A stretch of DNA of 62,036 nt from an uncultured Kingella sp. GTDB taxonomy: Bacteria; Pseudomonadota; Gammaproteobacteria; Burkholderiales; Neisseriaceae. The DNA lies in contig CAKARD010000001.1 in NCBI GenBank assembly GCA_916720425.1, positions 1 to 62,036 of the forward strand, read 5' to 3'. The notes beneath the pieces were generated by a model. That model did not search any database. It was not told the DNA's origin and saw only the letters and a program-made list of their open reading frames with translations. The position numbers and the translations under genes were made by a program. Positions 35,068 through 42,877 of this stretch are shown piece by piece. Within the stretch, counting starts at the first letter, position 1. Every line of letters starts with the position of its first letter.

Positions 35068-36534
35068 ATGCGTATTGTAGAAAAAGCCTATACATTTGAC
35101 GATGTTTTGCTCGTTCCCGCACACTCACAAGTTCTGCCGCGCGATGTCTCGCTCAAAACGCCACTTACCAAAAAAATTATTTTGAATTTACCCTTACTTT
35201 CTGCTGCTATGGATACAGTTACTGAAGCGCGTTTAGCGATTTCTATGGCGCAAGAAGGGGGGATTGGTATTATCCACAAAAATATGACGATTGAAAAACA
35301 AGCTGAAGCCGTACGTAAAGTCAAACGTCATGAAAGTGGTATTGTTAAAGATCCAGTGACTGTGTCGCCCGATACTTTAATTGGTGATTTGTTGCGTGAA
35401 CGTTCTCAGCGTAAACGCAAAATGTCTGGTTTACCTGTGGTGGAAAATGGAAAGGTTATTGGTATTATAACCAATCGTGATTTGCGCTTTGAAACACGTT
35501 TGGATCTGCCTGTTTCTGCTATTATGACACCACGTGATAAGTTGATTTCTGTTGCTGTAGGCACGAGTATTGAAGAAGCACGGGAAATGATGCATCAACA
35601 TAAAGTTGAACGTGTTTTAGTTTTAAATGATCAAGATGAACTTAAAGGCTTGATTACTGTTAAAGATATTATCAAAAATACCGAATTCCCCAACGCTAAT
35701 AAAGACGAAGAAGGTCGACTGCGTGTGGGGGCTGCGGTAGGTACAGGTGGCGAAACCGAAGAGCGTGTACGTGCATTAATTAATGCGGGGGTAGATGTAT
35801 TGGTTGTAGATACCGCACATGGACACAGTCAAGGCGTGATAGATCGCGTCAAATGGGTTAAAACTCATTTTCCCGATGTACAAGTGATTGGTGGTAATAT
35901 TGCTACGGCGGCAGCGGCATTGGATTTGGTTGCAGCGGGTGCTGATGCAGTCAAAGTGGGCATTGGTCCTGGTTCAATTTGTACAACGCGTATTGTTGCT
36001 GGTGTGGGTGTGCCACAACTTACTGCGGTACACAATGTATCCGAAGCCCTCAAAGGCTCGGGTGTTTCTGTGATTGCCGATGGTGGGATTCGTTTTTCGG
36101 GAGATATTGCTAAAGCTTTGGCGGCAGGCGCAGATTGCGTAATGCTCGGTGGTATGTTTGCAGGTACAGATGAAGCACCAGGCGATATTGAGCTTTATCA
36201 AGGACGTGCGTACAAATCCTATCGTGGTATGGGTTCTTTGGGGGCGATGAGTCAAGGTTCTAGTGATCGTTATTTTCAAGATAAAACAGACAATACCGAA
36301 AAGTATGTTCCTGAAGGGATTGAAGGGCGTGTTCCCCATAAAGGACCGATTGTTAATATCATTCACCAATTAATGGGGGGATTGCGTTCTAGCATGGGTT
36401 ATTTAGGTTGTGAAACGATTGCCCAAATGCATGAAAAAGCTGAATTTGTAGAAATTACCTCAGCGGGTATGAGTGAGTCTCACGTTCACGATGTGCAAAT
36501 TACCAAAGAAGCCCCGAACTATCACATTCGCTAA
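35068..36534 (+). CDS. guaB: Inosine-5'-monophosphate dehydrogenase
   Basis: Oxidises IMP to XMP, the committed step of guanine nucleotide synthesis. At 488 aa it has the full form: a TIM barrel interrupted by two CBS domains (about 93-205) and the catalytic cysteine in GPGSICTTRIVAGVGVPQ, near residue 306. The flap motif MGSLGAMSQGSSDRY is present. guaA, commonly downstream, is not here; lysC converges instead. Confidence 0.97.
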   Translation: MRIVEKAYTFDDVLLVPAHSQVLPRDVSLKTPLTKKIILNLPLLSAAMDTVTEARLAISMAQEGGIGIIHKNMTIEKQAEAVRKVKRHESGIVKDPVTVSPDTLIGDLLRERSQRKRKMSGLPVVENGKVIGIITNRDLRFETRLDLPVSAIMTPRDKLISVAVGTSIEEAREMMHQHKVERVLVLNDQDELKGLITVKDIIKNTEFPNANKDEEGRLRVGAAVGTGGETEERVRALINAGVDVLVVDTAHGHSQGVIDRVKWVKTHFPDVQVIGGNIATAAAALDLVAAGADAVKVGIGPGSICTTRIVAGVGVPQLTAVHNVSEALKGSGVSVIADGGIRFSGDIAKALAAGADCVMLGGMFAGTDEAPGDIELYQGRAYKSYRGMGSLGAMSQGSSDRYFQDKTDNTEKYVPEGIEGRVPHKGPIVNIIHQLMGGLRSSMGYLGCETIAQMHEKAEFVEITSAGMSESHVHDVQITKEAPNYHIR

Positions 36535-36550
36535 ATAGACAATATAACAG

Positions 36551-36577
36551 CGCGCGTTGTATTTTGCACAACGCGCG
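36551..36577. terminator. Hairpin between guaB and lysC
   Basis: A perfect 10-bp GC-rich stem, CGCGCGTTGT (36551-36560) and ACAACGCGCG (36568-36577), 16 bp past guaB. There is no long T run, so termination would be weaker than at the other sites. A second, weaker dyad (CCTATC and GATAGG) lies closer to lysC. Confidence 0.45.
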
Positions 36578-36653
36578 TTAATCATTGCATGAATAGATGG
36601 CTGTTTAATTTAACCTATCTAACCCTTGTTATTGGATAGGGATAAGTCTGAAT

Positions 36654-37874
36654 TTATTTATCTAATTCAAATGCTTTATGCAATACACGTGTTGCTAATT
36701 CCATGTATTTTTCATCAATCAAGACCGAAACTTTGATTTCAGATGTGGAAATCATTTGGATATTAATGCCATCCGCTGCCAAAGCACGGAACATTTTTGC
36801 TGCCACACCTACGTGTGAACGCATACCTAAGCCTACAATAGACACTTTGCAAACGGTATCATCACCACTGACTTCTTGTGCGCCAATGCTTTCTTGTAAA
36901 CCATTAAGCAATTCCAAAGTTGGTTTGTATTCACCACGTGGGACGGTAAATGAAAAATCGGTGGTGCCTTCATTGCCCACATTTTGAATTATCATATCTA
37001 CATCAATATTGGCATCTGCTACAGCACCTAAAATTTGGTATGCAATGCCTGGTTTGTCGGGTACGCCACGAACATTAATGCGTGCTTGATTTTTGTCAAA
37101 AGCAATGCCTGCCACAACCGCTTGTTCCATATTTTGGTCTTCCTCAAAAGTAATCAATGTGCCTTCGCCACTTTCTTGCAAACTGCTGAGTACACGTAGG
37201 CGAACTTTATATTTTCCAGCAAATTCTACTGAACGAATCTGCAAAACTTTACTCCCTAAGCTGGCTAATTCCAGCATTTCTTCAAAGGTAATGGTATCCA
37301 TGCGGCGTGCTTCGGGAACCACACGCGGATCGGTCGTGTAAACGCCGTCTACATCAGTATAGATTTGGCACTCATCGGCTTTTAAAGCAGCGGCCAATGC
37401 AACGGCAGAAGTATCCGAACCCCCACGCCCTAAGGTCGAAATATTACCTTCGCTACTGATACCTTGAAAACCTGCCACAATCACCACTTTACCAGCTTGT
37501 AAGTCAGTACGCATTTTGTCTCCATCTATGGATTCAATGCGCGCTTTTGTGTGCGCCGTATCAGTTTTTACGGCTACTTGCCAACCTGTATAGCTTTTAG
37601 CATCAACGCCAATATTTTTTAGCGCCATTGCCAATAAACCAATGGTTACTTGCTCGCCCGTTGCCAATACCACATCTAATTCTCGTGGGTCGGGGAATTC
37701 TTGCATTTCGTGTGCCAAAGCAACCAGACGATTGGTTTCACCACTCATGGCAGAGACAACCACAACAACATCATGCCCTTCATCACGTGCTTTTTTAACA
37801 CGTTTGGCTACGTTTTTAATGCGTTCTGGTGAACCTACTGATGTACCACCATATTTTTGTACAATTAAAGCCAT
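36654..37874 (-). CDS. lysC: Aspartate kinase
   Basis: Phosphorylates aspartate at the head of the lysine, threonine and methionine pathway, feeding Asd. The 406-residue single-function enzyme has the N-terminal VQKYGGTSVGSPERI, the FQGISSEGNISTLGRGGSDTSA active-site region, and two ACT domains at the C-terminus for feedback control. It is monocistronic between guaB (convergent) and the nosZ terminator. Confidence 0.96.
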   Translation of the reverse strand: MALIVQKYGGTSVGSPERIKNVAKRVKKARDEGHDVVVVVSAMSGETNRLVALAHEMQEFPDPRELDVVLATGEQVTIGLLAMALKNIGVDAKSYTGWQVAVKTDTAHTKARIESIDGDKMRTDLQAGKVVIVAGFQGISSEGNISTLGRGGSDTSAVALAAALKADECQIYTDVDGVYTTDPRVVPEARRMDTITFEEMLELASLGSKVLQIRSVEFAGKYKVRLRVLSSLQESGEGTLITFEEDQNMEQAVVAGIAFDKNQARINVRGVPDKPGIAYQILGAVADANIDVDMIIQNVGNEGTTDFSFTVPRGEYKPTLELLNGLQESIGAQEVSGDDTVCKVSIVGLGMRSHVGVAAKMFRALAADGINIQMISTSEIKVSVLIDEKYMELATRVLHKAFELDK

Positions 37875-38052
37875 TTTTGCTATTCCTGTTATTTAAAGGA
37901 AAAATACTGTAAATTATAACATTTCGCTTTAAAAGCGTGTTTGAAAAAACGATAATTTAGTGTCGTTGTATTGGTGTTGGGAGCAATTTATTTTTGTATT
38001 GAAAACTGCTTAAGTTTGAATAGCACTAAGATGATTGAGTATTGGTATATAT

Positions 38053-38083
38053 AAAAACAGGATATGTTAAACATATCCTGTTT
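38053..38083 (-). terminator. Intrinsic terminator of nosZ
   Basis: A palindrome with 14-bp arms (38055-38068 and 38070-38083; in practice a 12-bp stem with a 5-nt loop), followed by T on the minus strand. It shows that the nos transcript ends after nosZ. Confidence 0.8.
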
Positions 38084-38091
38084 GGGGTTAA

Positions 38092-40209
38092 TTAGCTTGC
38101 AGCAGATGCGCTAGATGTAGTAGCGGCTGGCGCAGCGGGCGTGCTGGCTGGTGTCGGTGCGGGCGTGCTGGCTGCCGCAGGTTCAGAAGCGGCAGGGGCA
38201 CTGGCTTTATTAGCAGCATCACTCAATAAAGGCTCACCTTTTTTGTGAACAATCATGCGACCTGACATTTCCATGTGCAATGCATGGCAGAACCATTGGC
38301 AATAGTACCAGTATACGCCTACACGGTTGGCTGTGAAGGTTACTGAAGCTGTGGCTTGAGCACTGATTTCCATCGCAATACCATGCTCTTCCAAAGTAAA
38401 GCCGTGTGTTAAATCCTCAATAGTTTCCATATTGGTAACCACTACGGTAACTTCGTCATCTTCATATACTTCAAAGCTAGGCAAACTAAATGCAGGTGCA
38501 ACAGCCGTCATATAAACGCGTACTTTGTTACCATCGCGAATAACGTGAGCGGCTTTTTCTAGTTCAATACCGTCTTTTTGGGCTTGTTCTAATGCCCCTT
38601 GCCACATCCATGGATCTTTACGATTCCAAGTTTTGTTTGGATTAATTTTGTCAGCGGCAACCAACATCATATCGTGTGGTTCGGCAAAGGTTGGGTTGTC
38701 GTGTACCAAACGCATTTCATCGCCAGAAATATCAATCAATTGATCGCACTCTGGTTTTAATGGACCCACATTCAAGAAACGGTCTTTGGAGAATTTATTC
38801 AAAGACACCAACCATTGACCGTCGGCTTCTTTGGTCTCACCCATTGTTGTGTGGTTATGACCTGGTTGATAGTTTACGTCTAATTTTTGAATAACATAAT
38901 CTTGGTTTTTAGAACCGCTTGCATAGGCATCAATGGCTTTTTGAATATTCCATTTAACCATTTGACTATCCAAGAACAAGGTTGTATAGGCATTACCACG
39001 ACCATCAAATGCGGTATGGAGTGGGCCTAAACCCAATTCTGGTTCGGCAACAACGGTATCACGTTCTTTAATTTTGCCTGCAAATAAATCGTCTAATTTG
39101 CTGACATCAATCACAGTAACAGTTGGCGACAATTTACCATTCAACATGATGTATTTGCCGTCAGGAGAGGCATTACAACCGTGAGGTGAGTTAGGCACGG
39201 GAATATAGCGCGTATAGTTTTTTGCAGCATTGGTTTTGCGACCGTCCAATACTTTTACACCATTGATTTCTTTGTAATCACCGTTTTTTACACCTTCTTC
39301 AATGGCAGCCAGATTAAATACCACACACCAGTCTTGTTCATTTGCAGAAGCTTCGGTAACGGTTACCCCTTTTTCAGAGTTATAACAAGTTGAGAAGGAA
39401 TATTTACCTTGATAATCAGCATCACCATTATCCAAGTTACCATCTACCATCACTTGCCATGCAATTTCCATGGTTTCACCATCAATTGCAGTATAAACAG
39501 CCCAATAGTTTTTTGCGGGATCGTCTAGCATTGTGCCGTCATTGGGGACAGGGACAATATGCTCACCGTTGGCAAAAACATAACCTGTTTTTGGATAACG
39601 TTGTGGACGCAAACCATGAATACCTGATGCATTTGGAATTTCAACGATTTTATCCGTTTTCATCACATCGCAACGAATACGACACACGCGGTTATTGGCT
39701 TTATCATTTGCATATACATAACGACCATCATAGGTGCCATCAGTAAATGACATGTGAGGATGGTGCAAGTCTCCATTAGGATAAACTGGTAGATTAGATT
39801 TTCTTAAAAATTCACGTGTTTGAGGGGTTAAATGTGCATTTAAAATAGCACGGCTTTCGTTGGTGCGTCCCCAGCCTGTTGCGCTGTCCATATTAAATAC
39901 AGGAACGCGCATTAATTCTCGCATAGAAGGTACGCCTACAATTCGTATTTCACCTGATTGACCACCAGACAAGAAACCGTAATATTTATCTAATTCACCA
40001 GGCCCCACGTGTGAGCTTAAACCCCCTTCTGCGGAAGCGGCACTGGGGGTGGATGCTGCAACACTGGCTGCACCTGCATGAGCGGCTGAAGCCGTTGCAC
40101 CTGTGGCTGTGCTGGTTCCACCTGAGCAGGCAGCCAATCCCACTAAACCTACACCAGAAGCGGCGGCTGTGCCGAGAAAGCTACGGCGACTAATTTTATT
40201 TTCTGACAT
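38092..40209 (-). CDS. nosZ: Nitrous-oxide reductase NosZ (Tat-exported, putative lipoprotein)
   Basis: Periplasmic multicopper enzyme that reduces N2O to N2. The N-terminus has a twin-arginine motif (SRRSFLG, residues 7-13) and, unusually, a lipobox LAAC with Cys28, then an Ala/Ser/Thr-rich linker to about residue 65. The seven-bladed propeller carries CuZ-ligand histidine motifs (DLHHPH, SPHGCNA, EPHDMM); the cupredoxin domain holds the CuA site with Cys637, Trp639, Cys641, His645 and Met648, spaced as in known enzymes. After residue 662 a 43-residue Ala/Pro/Ser/Thr tail follows, so 705 aa is long. Clade I type. It lies 109 bp after nosR. Confidence 0.95.
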   Translation of the reverse strand: MSENKISRRSFLGTAAASGVGLVGLAACSGGTSTATGATASAAHAGAASVAASTPSAASAEGGLSSHVGPGELDKYYGFLSGGQSGEIRIVGVPSMRELMRVPVFNMDSATGWGRTNESRAILNAHLTPQTREFLRKSNLPVYPNGDLHHPHMSFTDGTYDGRYVYANDKANNRVCRIRCDVMKTDKIVEIPNASGIHGLRPQRYPKTGYVFANGEHIVPVPNDGTMLDDPAKNYWAVYTAIDGETMEIAWQVMVDGNLDNGDADYQGKYSFSTCYNSEKGVTVTEASANEQDWCVVFNLAAIEEGVKNGDYKEINGVKVLDGRKTNAAKNYTRYIPVPNSPHGCNASPDGKYIMLNGKLSPTVTVIDVSKLDDLFAGKIKERDTVVAEPELGLGPLHTAFDGRGNAYTTLFLDSQMVKWNIQKAIDAYASGSKNQDYVIQKLDVNYQPGHNHTTMGETKEADGQWLVSLNKFSKDRFLNVGPLKPECDQLIDISGDEMRLVHDNPTFAEPHDMMLVAADKINPNKTWNRKDPWMWQGALEQAQKDGIELEKAAHVIRDGNKVRVYMTAVAPAFSLPSFEVYEDDEVTVVVTNMETIEDLTHGFTLEEHGIAMEISAQATASVTFTANRVGVYWYYCQWFCHALHMEMSGRMIVHKKGEPLLSDAANKASAPAASEPAAASTPAPTPASTPAAPAATTSSASAAS

Positions 40210-40318
40210 AATCTAACTCCTTGATTATAAGTTGCTTGTGGCAAAACCGCCACGGGTTTTGAGTAAATATCTGTTCGGTTTGATATGCGGAGCGCAACGC
40301 ACATTCATTATCCCAATA

Positions 40319-42580
40319 CTAATTAGTTTGTTTTTTCACAAAATGCACCACTTGTTCTGTGGGAGTATCGGTTTTTTGTACTGCTGTTTCTGCTTTTGCA
40401 GCAGCTTGTTTGGCTTTTTTCTTGTTGGTTGCCACCACTTGTGGGCAACGGGTTTCATGGTTATACATCACTTGGCAATGCAAGCATTGAATACATTCGT
40501 TTGGATTGATATCGCCTTCTGGCGCAATCGCTTGAACGGGGCATTCATGATTACAAATTTGACAAGGATTGCCACACATTGAATAACGGCGCAACCAGTC
40601 AAATATGCGCAATCTTGCGGGAATGGCCATCGCTGCACCCAAAGGACACATATAACGACAGAAAAAGCGTTCAATAAATAATCCTGCTACCAGCAAAGCA
40701 ATCGCAAATAATACAAACCACCATTCACGAACAAAATGCAAAATAATTGCGGTTTTGAACGGTTCTACTTCAGCAAATTTTTCAGCCAATCCTAATTCGT
40801 ATAAGGATACACCAAATAACACCATAAAGATAACGTATTTTAACGCAGTCAGGCGAGTATGTATGCCAAAAGGAACGGTTATTTGTTTTACGCCAAACTT
40901 TTTGGCGATTGCATTAGTTAATTCTTGTAGAGCACCAAAGGGGCAGAGCCAACCACAAAATGCACCGCGTCCCCATAGCAACATAGCAATGGCAGTGGCA
41001 CTCCAGAGTGTGAAGATAAACGGATCCATGAGGAAGTAATCCCAACTGAAGTGTCCTTGCACGATGGAGGACGACAGCGTTAATACATTCACAACTGATA
41101 ATTGTGCATGTAAATACCAACCAATATAAACCAATGTTACGGTTAAATAAGCATAGCGAAAGCGTTGGTAGGCTTTTTCATAGCGTACTAAAGTATCTTG
41201 GAAAAAGAATACTGCAGTTAAAATGATAAGCATTAATCCAATTACTATGACATGGGGCATTTTGTCTTGCCATAATTGTTTCCAGAGATTGCGTTGTGGA
41301 TTGTCTTCTTCGGTAGAGTCGGCCACCGCTTGTTCGTCCATGGTGGGAGTGTCTGCGCTGACTGGGGTGGGGTTGTTTAAGGCTACAGGTTCACCGTTAG
41401 GGTCATTTACGGTGAATGCTTGTGGCATTTGATAGGGTAAATCCACTGTAACAAAGGCTTTATTTTGTACACTTAATTCACGTTGAATCATTAACTGTAA
41501 ACGCCAAGGTTCTGCGGGATCAAATTTGAATTCTTCAGGTGTCACAAACAATGATACTTCTTTAAAATGCGGTGCGCCTTGGGCGTGAAAATCTAATAAG
41601 CGTGTGTGATGTAAATCGGTAAAACGAAAGCCGTTGTCATTTTGAATAACTTCAATACGATCAAAAATGCCACCACGCACATAGCCAGAACCTTTCCAAG
41701 AATAGCGTCCGCTACCTGCTACAACAATGGCTGATTGATTGGGTTTTAGGCGTGCTTTGAGTTCGGCATATCCTGCTTCACCCAATAGGCTTTTGCCCAC
41801 CGCAGGTTGCGAAACAACGGCAGTATATAAATCAATAAAGGTATCGTCAGGATTGCCTGGTTCAGGTTTATTGGCTGCGTCAGGATTGTTTTTTGCTAAT
41901 AATTCGTTGGCTTGTCCAACGTTTATGTGTAGTTTTTGTACTAAATTTTCATTAATTAATTGTTCCCAAGATAACACCTCTTGTTTATCCATGTTTAACA
42001 AGCGATGAGGGCGAGTTTGAGTGCTGTCAGTTGTGGTAGCAGCGGGTACACCAGATTTTTTTGCCATATCGGCAGCAATAACACGCGCAGAACGCACAAT
42101 ACTATCGCCAATGACTACAACGGTAACGGTTGCACCTGTAACAATTTCAGAAGGTGTAGAGCCTGCTTTGGGAGGGTTTTTGGTGGGATTCAGGCCAATA
42201 TAGCCGTCAATAAAGTGATCCACTTTGCTAACCGGAATACCCACAAGCAAAATGGGTTCGTGATGTTCTAGCATTTTTGCACCTTTAATGGTGCCTTCTT
42301 TGTCTAACGCCACAATCGTATCAATAGGTTTGCTGGAATAACCGCGCGTATTGACGACATCGGTGGTGATGTAAACGACGCCAACTTCTTCATCACCTTG
42401 ATACACTTTGGCGGTCATGGGTTTGCCTTCAGGCGTACCAAAACGCGTTGCATTAGGGAAGATTTCGCTCGGTTGTACGCGTTTGATTAATTCAGGCAGG
42501 CGTTCGGCAAATGCGGTTTGTGATAACAAAAAGCACAATGATAAAACACACATAGCACAGAACCGAAAAATTCGGCGCAT
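40319..42580 (-). CDS. nosR: Regulatory/electron-transfer flavoprotein NosR
   Basis: Membrane iron-sulfur flavoprotein needed for NosZ expression and activity. The start at 42580 gives MRRIFRFCAMCVLSLCF, a good signal sequence; 42604 is also possible (eight more residues). The periplasmic FMN-binding domain has GATVTVVVIGDSIVRSAR; several membrane helices follow from about residue 440, with a CGWLCPFGALQE motif, and the C-terminus carries ferredoxin-like clusters (CGNPCQICNHECP, CIQCLHCQVMYNHE). It has an FNR-type promoter and is followed by nosZ; nosD, F, Y and L are absent on either side. Confidence 0.94.
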   Translation of the reverse strand: MRRIFRFCAMCVLSLCFLLSQTAFAERLPELIKRVQPSEIFPNATRFGTPEGKPMTAKVYQGDEEVGVVYITTDVVNTRGYSSKPIDTIVALDKEGTIKGAKMLEHHEPILLVGIPVSKVDHFIDGYIGLNPTKNPPKAGSTPSEIVTGATVTVVVIGDSIVRSARVIAADMAKKSGVPAATTTDSTQTRPHRLLNMDKQEVLSWEQLINENLVQKLHINVGQANELLAKNNPDAANKPEPGNPDDTFIDLYTAVVSQPAVGKSLLGEAGYAELKARLKPNQSAIVVAGSGRYSWKGSGYVRGGIFDRIEVIQNDNGFRFTDLHHTRLLDFHAQGAPHFKEVSLFVTPEEFKFDPAEPWRLQLMIQRELSVQNKAFVTVDLPYQMPQAFTVNDPNGEPVALNNPTPVSADTPTMDEQAVADSTEEDNPQRNLWKQLWQDKMPHVIVIGLMLIILTAVFFFQDTLVRYEKAYQRFRYAYLTVTLVYIGWYLHAQLSVVNVLTLSSSIVQGHFSWDYFLMDPFIFTLWSATAIAMLLWGRGAFCGWLCPFGALQELTNAIAKKFGVKQITVPFGIHTRLTALKYVIFMVLFGVSLYELGLAEKFAEVEPFKTAIILHFVREWWFVLFAIALLVAGLFIERFFCRYMCPLGAAMAIPARLRIFDWLRRYSMCGNPCQICNHECPVQAIAPEGDINPNECIQCLHCQVMYNHETRCPQVVATNKKKAKQAAAKAETAVQKTDTPTEQVVHFVKKQTN

Positions 42581-42635
42581 AAGCGTCAATCCAAGAGATA
42601 GCATGTTGTGATTCCAATTTTGAAGTGGTAGGTTT

Positions 42636-42677
42636 ATTTTAAGTATCTTTGCATCTTGAGCCTTTGATACGAATCAA
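42636..42677 (-). promoter_or_regulatory. FNR-dependent promoter of nosR
   Basis: A perfect FNR box TTGAT-ACGA-ATCAA occupies 42664-42677. On the minus strand a -10 TAAAAT lies at 42641-42636. The centre of the box (42670.5) is 41.5 bp from the start site implied by that -10 (about 42629), the classic class II activator position. This fits anaerobic induction of nosRZ. Confidence 0.8.
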
Positions 42678-42813
42678 GTGCAAAGGGTTTTGTAAATAAT
42701 ATTAGGCTTAATTTTACAGAATTTAAAGTGTTTAGAATAGATTTGATGCAAATAATTTAGATGTTTTGTTAAATAAAAATGTAAAAATACCCGTGTGTAA
42801 TGTTAATATCTGT

Positions 42814-42842
42814 TATACTTAATGATGATATTAACTATCATT
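42814..42842 (+). promoter_or_regulatory. Fur-box-like operator and -10 of the siderophore operon
   Basis: A -10 TATACT at 42814-42819 is followed immediately by the dyad AATGATGATATTAACTATCATT at 42821-42842 (described by its arms AATGAT and ATCATT), similar to a Fur box. Such a site over the start point would give iron-dependent repression. No strong -35 is visible. Confidence 0.55.
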
Positions 42843-42877
42843 TTCTTGTAAATAAATATTCAAAGTAGAGATATTTT

